The notes beneath the pieces are model-generated. The model was not told where the DNA came from, ran no database searches, and worked only from the letters and a program-made list of their open reading frames with translations. The translations under genes and the position numbers were made by a program. DNA of 64,000 nucleotides from Archangium lipolyticum (GTDB taxonomy: Bacteria > Myxococcota > Myxococcia > Myxococcales > Myxococcaceae): the NCBI RefSeq assembly GCF_024623785.1, contig NZ_JANKBZ010000022.1, positions 124,001 through 188,000 on the forward strand, given 5' to 3'. Positions 1 to 8,017 of the stretch are shown here, in pieces. Each line of letters begins with the position of its first letter. Positions within the stretch are counted from its first letter, which is position 1.

Positions 1-765
<765 letters not shown>

Positions 766-768
766 GAT

Positions 769-948
769 CTAGAGCTCGTCGAAAGAGGCCTGCCCGGGCA
801 GCTGCGCCTTGTACTTCTCCAGCACGAGATCGATCCCCTGCCGGATGTACTCGGCCACCGGGACCTTGGTCTTCTGGTTCAACGCCTTGAGCAGATCGTT
901 CTGCTCCGGCGTGATGTAGATGGTCGTGCTGATCTTCTTTCGGGCCAT
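769..948 (-). CDS. Small ribbon-helix-helix DNA-binding protein
   Basis: A 59-residue protein with the CopG/Arc-like pattern: a short beta strand (KISTTIYIT) followed by two helices (PEQNDLLKALNQKTK and VAEYIRQGIDLVLEKYKAQL). Such proteins bind DNA as dimers through the paired strands and often repress their own promoters. It sits 3 bp before the decarboxylase-like gene on the same strand. There is no obvious Shine-Dalgarno before the ATG, and the likely -10 (TATATT on the minus strand, 962-967) would give a very short leader. No toxin gene is visible beside it, so a stand-alone regulator is more likely than an antitoxin. Confidence 0.85.
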   Translation of the reverse strand: MARKKISTTIYITPEQNDLLKALNQKTKVPVAEYIRQGIDLVLEKYKAQLPGQASFDEL

Positions 949-949
949 G

Positions 950-1000
950 GCGATATGTGAAAATATATGGACTTACATGGCCATTGAAGCGCTGTTTTTC
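950..1000. promoter_or_regulatory. AT-rich divergent promoter pocket
   Basis: A short AT-rich stretch in otherwise GC-rich DNA between the ribbon-helix-helix gene and the divergent lipoprotein gene. On the minus strand it contains TATATT (plus-strand positions 962-967), a good -10 box. The 8-bp palindrome ATGGCCAT lies at about 977-984. The site is a plausible operator for the adjacent regulator, but this is inference. Confidence 0.4.
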
Positions 1001-1042
1001 GGGGCCCGTGAACCGGCCGTCGAAATGGCGCCAGGAGTGGTG

Positions 1043-1657
1043 ATGTCCTCGATGAGCAAGTGGGTGGTGGGGCTCGCCCTGGTGGGTCTCTGTGGGTGCG
1101 CGTCCGACAAGGGAGCGAAGCAACCGGAGGCGGCGAAGAAGGAGGCCGGGCAACCGGCACCGGAGCCCATCCGCCCCCAGCCGGCGTCCAACGAGAAGGT
1201 GTCGGAGAGGGACACCAACACCGACGACAAGGCGGACGTGTGGGTCTACTCGGTGGAGGAGCGAGGGGCGGAGGGGGAGACGCGCCTGCGGATGGTCCGC
1301 AAGGAGCTGGACATCAACTGGGACGGCCGGGTGGACCTGACCACGTACTACGACGCCCGCGGGGAGCGTGAGCGCGAGGCGATGGACCTGGACTTCGACG
1401 GGAAGGTGGACTCGGTCGCCTTCTACGAGAAGGGCGTCAACGTCCGGAAGGAGCGGGATCTGAACGGGGATGGCCGGACGGACGAGTGGGCGTACTACGA
1501 GCGGGGCAAGCTGGCGCGCAAGGAGCGGGACTCCACGGGCGACGGCCGCGTGGACTACTGGGAGTACTGGGAGAAGGACCAGGTGGATCGCATCGGCGAG
1601 GACCTGGACGGTGACGGCAACGTGGACAAGTGGAGCCGCAACGCCCAGGCCGAGTGA
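1043..1657 (+). CDS. Lipoprotein with Asp-rich D-x-N/D-x-DG repeats
   Basis: 204 residues. The chosen ATG has AGGAG five bases upstream; the longer reading from 920 crosses the promoter region. The signal peptide ends in a lipobox with Cys19. A short Lys/Glu/Pro-rich linker is followed by about six repeats of the form E-R/x-D-x-N/D-x-DG-x-V/T-D, each followed by Trp/Tyr-rich residues (for example DLNGDGRTDEWAYYERG). These resemble calcium-binding EF-hand or dockerin loops. The protein is probably anchored in the envelope and may bind Ca2+; no enzymatic motif is visible. Its stop lies three bases from the stop of the convergent manA gene. Confidence 0.8.
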   Translation: MSSMSKWVVGLALVGLCGCASDKGAKQPEAAKKEAGQPAPEPIRPQPASNEKVSERDTNTDDKADVWVYSVEERGAEGETRLRMVRKELDINWDGRVDLTTYYDARGEREREAMDLDFDGKVDSVAFYEKGVNVRKERDLNGDGRTDEWAYYERGKLARKERDSTGDGRVDYWEYWEKDQVDRIGEDLDGDGNVDKWSRNAQAE

Positions 1658-1660
1658 GGC

Positions 1661-2860
1661 TCAGACGCCGGAGGTCGCGCGGAACACGACCCCGTCGCCC
1701 TCGAGCGACCAGGCGCCATCCGCCGCGCTCACGAACACCGACGCGCCCCGGGGCAGCGCGAGCGCCTGTCCGCCCACCGACAGCCGGGCGGCGCCGCTGG
1801 TGCACAGGAGGATCTCCGGCCCCCGCCGCTCCGGCCGCGAGACAACCCCTGGGCGGAGCTGGATGCGCGAGAGGCGGAACTCCTCGGTGGGCGTGGGATA
1901 GACGAACTCCACCCCATCCGTGGAGGACTCCGGGACGAGGGCGATGGGGCCACACCGGAAGTCCAGCACGCGGAGCAGCTCCGGGACGTCCACGTGCTTG
2001 GGCGTGCACCCGCCCCGCAGCACGTTGTCCGAGTTGGCCATGATCTCCACGCCGACGCCCCGCAGGTACGCATGGAGGTTGCCGGCCGACAGGTAGATGG
2101 CCTCCCCCGGTTGCAGGCGCACGAGGTTGAGCAGCAGCGCGCCGATGACGCCGGGATCGCCCGGGTAGAGCTCGCCGAGCCGCACGGCCCAGCGCAGCTC
2201 CCCGGCGAAACGGCTCCCCTGCTCCGCGCGCGCCGCACAGGCCGAGACCACCGCGTCCACCAGGGGCCCGCGCTGCTCGCGGGGGAACGTCATCAACGCC
2301 TCGAACATGCGCGCGATCCCCCGCGCGTCGGGCTCCGCGCGCAGCGGGGCGAGCAACGGCTCGAGGGCCGCCACGCCGAGCGAGTCGAGGAGCACGAGCG
2401 TCTCGTCCGCGCGGCGAAAGCCGCAGAGCGCATCGAACGGGGTCAGCGCGCAGATGAGCTCGGGCTTGTGGTTGGCGTCCTTGTAGTTGCGGTGCGGGGC
2501 GTTGAGCGGAACGCCGAGCGCGTTCTCCCGCGCATACCCCTCGCGGGCCTGGACGAGGCTCGGGTGGGTCTGAAGGGACAGCGGAGTCTCCGCGGCGAGC
2601 ACCTTGAGCAGGAAGGGCAGGTCCTGCCCGAACCGGCGGGCCACGGCCTCACCGAGCTCGCGCTCCGGCGCGGACCGGATGGCCTCCAGCAGCGTCCGCA
2701 CATCCGAGCCCCGGCGCACGCGCGACGGGGCTCCAGGGTGGGCTCCCATCCACAGCTCCGCCTGACAGGAGGCAGAGGGAGACGGCTGCCCGAGCAGCTC
2801 GGCGATGGCGGTCCGAGAGCCCCAGGCGTACGGCTGGATGACGTTGTCGAGGAGATCCAT
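1661..2860 (-). CDS. manA: Mannose-6-phosphate isomerase, class I
   Basis: 399 residues, the usual size for type I phosphomannose isomerase, which interconverts fructose-6-P and mannose-6-P using zinc. Family features are visible: the N-terminal YAWGSRTAIAELLG, AELWMGAHPGAPS with a metal-binding His, ETPLSLQTHPS, and NHKPELICAL with metal-ligand His and Glu. A C-terminal cupin-like region contains YLSAGNLHAYLRG and EIMANSDNVLRGG. The start was placed at MDLLDNVIQPYAWG because residues upstream in the open frame are low-complexity and unlike the family. It supplies mannose for surface glycans. The SPOR gene is 52 bp upstream on the same strand. Confidence 0.95.
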   Translation of the reverse strand: MDLLDNVIQPYAWGSRTAIAELLGQPSPSASCQAELWMGAHPGAPSRVRRGSDVRTLLEAIRSAPERELGEAVARRFGQDLPFLLKVLAAETPLSLQTHPSLVQAREGYARENALGVPLNAPHRNYKDANHKPELICALTPFDALCGFRRADETLVLLDSLGVAALEPLLAPLRAEPDARGIARMFEALMTFPREQRGPLVDAVVSACAARAEQGSRFAGELRWAVRLGELYPGDPGVIGALLLNLVRLQPGEAIYLSAGNLHAYLRGVGVEIMANSDNVLRGGCTPKHVDVPELLRVLDFRCGPIALVPESSTDGVEFVYPTPTEEFRLSRIQLRPGVVSRPERRGPEILLCTSGAARLSVGGQALALPRGASVFVSAADGAWSLEGDGVVFRATSGV

Positions 2861-2912
2861 TGCAGGGGCGCCCAATAGCACTCCGGGCGCCACCCCGCCA
2901 CCGACCCTCCGT

Positions 2913-3764
2913 CTAGTTGGCGCCGGCCACGAAGGCCTGGAGCTGGGTCTCGCGCTTGAAGTCGGCCAGGTACCGGGAGGCGGCGTCCTTGGAGGGGAAG
3001 CTGCCCATGCGGACGCGGTACCAGGTGCCCTTGTTGGGGACCTCGGCGGAGACGATGTACGGCGCGTAGCCCCGGTCACGCAGCTTCGCGGCGAAACGCT
3101 CGGCCTCCGGACGGTTCTGGAAGGCGGAGATCTGCAGGGTGAAGGCACCACCGGGGACGGCCTCGGTGGGCTTCTGGGTGGCCCGGGCGATGGCATCCTT
3201 CAGGCCGCTGCCCTGGGTCGTGGTGCGGGTAGGCACGGGAGCGGGCTCCACCTTGCCCGGAGAGGGAGCGGGCTTGCTCTCGGCGACCTTGGTCTCGGCG
3301 GGCTTGGGAGCGGCCGGCTTGGACGCGGGGGCGTAGTCGTCATCCGTGGGGCTGGGAGCGGGCTCGACGGCCTCGGCGGACGCGGAATCGGCCACCTTCG
3401 GAGCCTCGGCAGGCTCGGGCGGCTTGGGCTTGGGAGCGGGCGGAGGGATGGCGACCGTGACGGTGCCGGGCTTGGAGTTGGAGGGAGCGGGCTCGGAGCC
3501 GCTCCTCTTGGTGAGCTCGTCCTGGAAGGTGAGCGGAGACTCGGCCTCGCGGGCCTGCTGGAGGGCCTGGGCGTTGGCGTCGAGCGCGGAGAGGAGATCG
3601 GGCGCGGCGGCGGCCTGGGCATTGCCGGCGAGCTGCTTGCCCACCACGACGCCGAGCACGAACACGGCTCCCATCACGATGATCCCCGCGATCAACAGGC
3701 TGACGATCTGCCGGTTGTCGAGCGAGACGTCGAACTTCTCTTTCATCCGGTGGGCATCGCGCAT
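2913..3764 (-). CDS. SPOR-domain inner-membrane protein
   Basis: 283 residues. A short cytoplasmic N-terminus (KEKFDVSLDNRQ) precedes one membrane helix (IVSLLIAGIIVMGAVFVLGVVVG) and a long Pro/Ala/Lys-rich periplasmic linker. A C-terminal SPOR domain begins at FTLQISAFQNRPEAERF and ends at YLADFKR. SPOR domains bind denuded septal peptidoglycan, so the protein probably acts at the division site. Of three in-frame ATGs the middle one was chosen because GAGGAA lies about nine bases upstream; the third would shorten it by six residues. It lies in the same direction as mnmA and manA. Confidence 0.88.
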   Translation of the reverse strand: MRDAHRMKEKFDVSLDNRQIVSLLIAGIIVMGAVFVLGVVVGKQLAGNAQAAAAPDLLSALDANAQALQQAREAESPLTFQDELTKRSGSEPAPSNSKPGTVTVAIPPPAPKPKPPEPAEAPKVADSASAEAVEPAPSPTDDDYAPASKPAAPKPAETKVAESKPAPSPGKVEPAPVPTRTTTQGSGLKDAIARATQKPTEAVPGGAFTLQISAFQNRPEAERFAAKLRDRGYAPYIVSAEVPNKGTWYRVRMGSFPSKDAASRYLADFKRETQLQAFVAGAN

Positions 3765-3918
3765 GGCGTGGTGTTCCTCGCGTGTACGGCGCCCCGGCGC
3801 GGCCACACGAGTGTGTCGCGGCCTGTAGCGTCGAGGTGCGCCGGAAGGTACGCCCCGCCTACAGGTCGGTCAAATTCAGTGCGCGCGATGCGTTACGCCG
3901 GGAGCGTTGCGGCACGGC

Positions 3919-4965
3919 TCAAACAATCCACCCGCCGCCGAGCACGCGATCGCCGTCGTACACCACGGCGGCCTGACCGGGCGTCACGGCGCGGGCGGGG
4001 TCATCGAGCCGGATGGACACGAGACCATGGGGAGAGACCTCCACGCGGCCGGGAGCACCGGGGTGGCGGTGGCGGATGCGGATCAGCACGGACTTGTCGG
4101 AAGGAGGAGGCCCATCCACCCAGTGGGGCTGGAGAAGACCGAAGGAGTCGCGCGAGGCCTCATCGGCGGGGCCCACGACGACGCGGCGGGTCTCGGGCTC
4201 GATGCGCTGGACGTAGCGGACCTCCCCTCCCCCGAGGTTGAGCCCGCGGCGCTGGCCCACGGTGTAGCGGTGCACACCGGAGTGGGTGCCGAGCACATGA
4301 CCCTCGGAGTCGACGATTTCACCACCGGGCTGGGGGCCGGCGACCTTCTCGACGAAGCCGGCGTAGTCACCATCGGGCACGAAGCAGATCTCCATGCTCT
4401 CGGGCTTGTGGCTGGTGGGGAGCGAATGGCGCTCGGCGACGGCGCGGACCTCGGGCTTGGTCATACCGCCGACGGGGAAGACGATGTCGGCGAGCTCCTG
4501 CTGACCGAGGGTGAAGAGGAAGTAGCTCTGGTCCTTGGAGGAGTCGACGGCGCGGCGGAGGACATAGCGGCCGTCCTGCTGCTCGACGCGGGCATAGTGG
4601 CCGGTGGCGAGGCGGGCGCCGAGGGCGCGGGCGCGCTTGAGGAGGAAGTTGAACTTCACGTCGCGGTTGCAGGCCACGCAGGGGATGGGGGTGCGGCCGC
4701 CGAGATAGGACTGGACGAAGGGGTTGATGACCCTGTCCTTGAAGAGGTCCTCGGCGTTGGCGACGTAGAAGGGGATGCCGAGCGTCTGGGCGACGGCGCG
4801 GGCGTCATCGATGTCATCGGGACTGCAGCAACTGCCGCACTGGGCCTTGCCCTCGTAGGACCAGACCCTGAGGGTGATACCGATGACTTCGTGACCCTGC
4901 TCCTTGAGGAGGGCGGCGGCGGCGGAGGAATCGACTCCACCGCTCATGGCAACGACGACTCGCAT
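3919..4965 (-). CDS. mnmA: tRNA-specific 2-thiouridylase MnmA
   Basis: 348 residues. The enzyme adds sulfur to U34 of tRNA-Lys, -Glu and -Gln using ATP. The PP-loop SGGVDSS is at residues 8-14. The nucleophilic Cys lies in [12 protein letters not shown] and the persulfide Cys in [15 protein letters not shown]. Other family blocks are [14 protein letters not shown], and the C-terminal barrel starting [13 protein letters not shown]. An additional CGSCCSPDD near residue 50 is common in this family. The gene lies between the SPOR gene and the orphan methyltransferase. Confidence 0.97.
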   Translation of the reverse strand: MRVVVAMSGGVDSSAAAALLKEQGHEVIGITLRVWSYEGKAQCGSCCSPDDIDDARAVAQTLGIPFYVANAEDLFKDRVINPFVQSYLGGRTPIPCVACNRDVKFNFLLKRARALGARLATGHYARVEQQDGRYVLRRAVDSSKDQSYFLFTLGQQELADIVFPVGGMTKPEVRAVAERHSLPTSHKPESMEICFVPDGDYAGFVEKVAGPQPGGEIVDSEGHVLGTHSGVHRYTVGQRRGLNLGGGEVRYVQRIEPETRRVVVGPADEASRDSFGLLQPHWVDGPPPSDKSVLIRIRHRHPGAPGRVEVSPHGLVSIRLDDPARAVTPGQAAVVYDGDRVLGGGWIV

Positions 4966-5038
4966 GATGTCCCTATGTACACGCCGGCCGGTCCGGGTGC
5001 GACAACACCGACGAACCGATCCCCCACTCCGGACAAAT

Positions 5039-5070
5039 CCCCTCTCCCTCTGGGAGAGGGACGGGGTGAG
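5039..5070. repeat. REP-like palindrome (CCCTCTCCC stem)
   Basis: A perfect 9-bp stem (CCCTCTCCC / GGGAGAGGG) with a TCT loop at 5040-5060, followed by a G-rich tail ACGGGGTGAGGG. A longer form of the same C/T-rich palindrome occurs at 49906-49938. Both are intergenic, as expected for a dispersed REP-type element. It sits in the 234-bp gap upstream of mnmA and downstream of the methyltransferase gene. Confidence 0.6.
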
Positions 5071-5199
5071 GGTCTATCAACCCTGTCCTAAATACCCGTA
5101 ACCCCAAGAGAATCCCGTCCCACCCGAGCAAGCCACCGTGCCACGGCCATGTCCGAGCCCCACCAGGCCGGCAGGCAGCCCGAAGGGCAGCGGCGCCCC

Positions 5200-6636
5200 T
5201 CAAGAAACGAGGCGGCGCTGAAGCAGGTCCAGATCCAACCTGTTCAAAATCTCGGCGGTGATGGGCCGCTTGGAGTCCCAGAAGATGAGCGACTCGAAGA
5301 ACTCGCGAGCGGGCCGCGAGTCCAGCAGACGCATCACCTGCATCGCCCGCGCTTCCGTCTCACAGCCCACGAAGTAGACGGTGTCATCGAAGACGACGGG
5401 CTTCTGGCCCATGGGAGGAACGACGCGGAAGTTCAATTTCTTGTAGAGGCCAGAGATGGCGACCTTCCAGGGCAAGAAGGTGTACTCCCCTACCCCGAAC
5501 ACGGAGAAGCGAGGCCTGTTGCGGTAGATGCTGCTCGAGCGGGCATCCAACAGACCGCCGTGTTCGCACAGATACCTCCAGGTCCTGGGGGCAATCCGCG
5601 CGATGGGGGCGGTGTCCTCCCCCACCCTGCGTTGAGGCACGAGCACCCAGGTGCGCGGAGCTTCGGCCTTCGCGGAAGCGACGTGAGAGCTCTTGAAGAG
5701 AGGATACAGGTAATCCTGTTCGATCCTCACCGCCTCACCCAGACCATTGACGAGCGTGCCGTCGGACTCGCGCAGTTCCATGACCCTGGCGCAGTCATGC
5801 TTCAATCCCGAGCGCCAGAGGGGCACACCGCCCCTGCTGTCCAACTCCACCCAGCGGTCATATTTCGACGTATCGGAGACGAGGGTCTCTCCGCGAACGC
5901 CGAACGAAGAGGATGGAGCCTCCGCATCCAGGGAATCGAACTCAGCACAGATGGGAGAATCAGCCCCATCGAATCGGCAGTAGAGCAGACACGCATCCAC
6001 ACTGACGCCAAAGAAGCGCTGCGCATCCAGACGGAAGAGAGCCGCCTTCGACAGACCCAGCTTCGTCGACCATGCGTGGAGCAGGACCTTCCTGGCCACG
6101 GAAGTCTTGCACAACATCGCCAGGCGTCCACGCCGCTCCGAAAGCAGCTCGAACAGCCGCACCAGCATCCATTCGGAGATATCGAAATTGCTCTTGCCCG
6201 TGATGGCCTGGATGCCGCTGCGTCCCTGGAAGTTGACCTTCGCTGGCAGATTCGATCCCCCCACCAGCGAAATCCCCGCATTGGTGACCCAAGGGGGGTT
6301 CCCGATCACCAGGACGGGGTCCGGCAGGTCGCGCAGCAGTTCCCGCCAGTGGAACGTGAAGAAATCACCTTGCAGGACGCTCGACCTGGCGCTCCTGGGA
6401 ACCCTCGCGAGCGCTTCACGCGCGCGGGCGGCGTAGTCGACGTTGATCTCGACCCCCACCGCCGCCTCGAGCTGGCGGAATCCCTCGAGCGCGGCCACGA
6501 GGAGGTTCCCCACGCCACACGTCGGCTCCAGGACGGAAGCCGGCGCTTCACCCAGCGCGATCAGCCGGGCGACGACCCGCCCGGCAAGCTCCGCCGGGGT
6601 CTGGAAGTCTCCAAATTCGACTCTCGCCTTTTTGAT
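5200..6636 (-). CDS. Orphan adenine-specific DNA methyltransferase (start codon uncertain)
   Basis: A class I SAM-dependent DNA methyltransferase of the N6-adenine type. Motif I is VLEPTCGVGNLLVAAL and the catalytic motif IV is GNPPW; the C-terminal half looks like a target-recognition domain (for example YFVGCETEARAMQVMRLLD). No restriction or specificity gene is adjacent. The conserved N-terminus (VEFGDFQTPAELAGRVVARL) lies upstream of the first canonical start (GTG at 6513, inside motif I). Between that GTG and the in-frame TGA that ends the upstream gene (6658-6660) there is no ATG, GTG or TTG. I placed the start at ATC 6636, which has a GAGGGG about six bases upstream; ATC 6642 or read-through from the upstream gene are alternatives. 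Confidence 0.75.
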   Translation of the reverse strand: MKKARVEFGDFQTPAELAGRVVARLIALGEAPASVLEPTCGVGNLLVAALEGFRQLEAAVGVEINVDYAARAREALARVPRSARSSVLQGDFFTFHWRELLRDLPDPVLVIGNPPWVTNAGISLVGGSNLPAKVNFQGRSGIQAITGKSNFDISEWMLVRLFELLSERRGRLAMLCKTSVARKVLLHAWSTKLGLSKAALFRLDAQRFFGVSVDACLLYCRFDGADSPICAEFDSLDAEAPSSSFGVRGETLVSDTSKYDRWVELDSRGGVPLWRSGLKHDCARVMELRESDGTLVNGLGEAVRIEQDYLYPLFKSSHVASAKAEAPRTWVLVPQRRVGEDTAPIARIAPRTWRYLCEHGGLLDARSSSIYRNRPRFSVFGVGEYTFLPWKVAISGLYKKLNFRVVPPMGQKPVVFDDTVYFVGCETEARAMQVMRLLDSRPAREFFESLIFWDSKRPITAEILNRLDLDLLQRRLVS

Positions 6637-6657
6637 ACGGATCCCCTCGAGGCGGGC

Positions 6658-7932
6658 TCAGGAGCCGCGAGCCTTCATCCAGCCCCCAAGAAGCTCCTTC
6701 AACTTCTCCGGAGCATTGAGGGAGGGCTCGTCCAGGACCTGCTCGACGAGGAAGCGCGTGGCCTCTCCCACGATGGGCGAAGGACCCACTCCGAGGGCGG
6801 CCATGATCGCCCCGCCGTTGAGCGCGAGGTCCTTGCTCGTCAGCGGCGGCTTCGATGCGGCCAGGGCCAGCAAACGGCCGATGAGGACCTCCACGTCCGC
6901 CAGACGCTCCGGACTCCGAGCCTGAACACGGGCGCGGGCGACCGCGGTGAGGGCCTCGATGTTCGCGAGCCCCGCCTTCGCGAGCAGCCGGCGGAGCGCG
7001 GGATCCGGGTCCCCGACATGCGCCTCGAGCCGGGCGAGCCCGACGAGGAGGCGCACGCGCTCGATGACCTTGGTGGGGAACTTGAGCCGGACACCGATCT
7101 CCTCGGCGCCCTGGGGGTCGACGAGATCCGCCAGCAGGGCCGCGAGACGGATCTCCACATCCGCGGGAGCGGAGGCAGCGGCGGTCCGAGCCAGGCGGGC
7201 GGCCTCGGCGTCGGCGCGGGCGAGCTCGGGCAGGAACACGTCCAGGAGCCCGGTGTCGGCCAGCAGCTCGAGCCCGAAGGAGGCGCGCTTGGAGAGGAGC
7301 AGCTTGACGAACTCCTCGCGGACGCGCTCGTGGGCCACCTTGCGGAACACGGGGAGCGTGGGCGGGATGGCGGCCTGGGTATCGGGGTCGAGCCTGAAGT
7401 CGAGCACCGCGGCGAAGCGCACGGCACGCAGGGGGCGCAGACCGTCCTCGGAGAAGCGCTCGAGGGCCGAGCCCACGCAGCGCACCAGCCGGGCCTTCAA
7501 GTCCTCCTGGCCGCCGAAAGGATCCACGAGCTCATGGCCGACGGGATTCCAGGCCATGGCGTTCATGGTGAAGTCGCGGCGCGAGAGATCCTTGACGATG
7601 TCCTTCTCGAAAGCGACGGCGCTGGGGCGGCGGCCGTCGTGGTAGTCGCTCTCGCTGCGGAAGGTGGTGACCTCGACGTGGGTGTTCCCCGCGAGCACGG
7701 TGACGGTGCCGTGCTGGATGCCGGTGGGGATGACCTTGCGGAAGGCGCGCTGGACCTCCTCGGGGAGGGCGCTGGTGGCGACGTCGAAGTCCTTGGGGTG
7801 CACTCCCCGGAGACTGTCACGCACGCAGCCGCCCACGAGGTAGGCGGCGTGGCCCAGTTCACGAAGGCGGGCGATGACGTCCAGGACGGGGCGCGGAACG
7901 TCGGCGTCGAGCAGGGAGGCAGGCGTCGTCAT
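6658..7932 (-). CDS. CCA tRNA nucleotidyltransferase / poly(A) polymerase family
   Basis: 424 residues. The nucleotidyltransferase head is clear: AYLVGGCVRDSLRGVHPKDFDVATSA carries the GG and DxD (PKDFDV) motifs, followed by GTVTVL, RRDFTMNAMAW and DPFGGQEDL. The rest is the helical neck/body and tail. These enzymes add or repair the 3' CCA of tRNA, which fits because the tRNA genes seen in this window do not encode CCA. The bacterial poly(A) polymerase branch is an alternative. The stop codon TGA is directly followed, in the same frame, by the methyltransferase reading frame. Confidence 0.92.
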   Translation of the reverse strand: MTTPASLLDADVPRPVLDVIARLRELGHAAYLVGGCVRDSLRGVHPKDFDVATSALPEEVQRAFRKVIPTGIQHGTVTVLAGNTHVEVTTFRSESDYHDGRRPSAVAFEKDIVKDLSRRDFTMNAMAWNPVGHELVDPFGGQEDLKARLVRCVGSALERFSEDGLRPLRAVRFAAVLDFRLDPDTQAAIPPTLPVFRKVAHERVREEFVKLLLSKRASFGLELLADTGLLDVFLPELARADAEAARLARTAAASAPADVEIRLAALLADLVDPQGAEEIGVRLKFPTKVIERVRLLVGLARLEAHVGDPDPALRRLLAKAGLANIEALTAVARARVQARSPERLADVEVLIGRLLALAASKPPLTSKDLALNGGAIMAALGVGPSPIVGEATRFLVEQVLDEPSLNAPEKLKELLGGWMKARGS

Positions 7933-8017
7933 CCGAGGGAATCCGGCGGGTACGAGAGGCGCGCGAGCGTGTCACAGGCCCTCCCGCGCGAGCAAGGGAA
8001 AGGGGCGCCGGAAGGCC

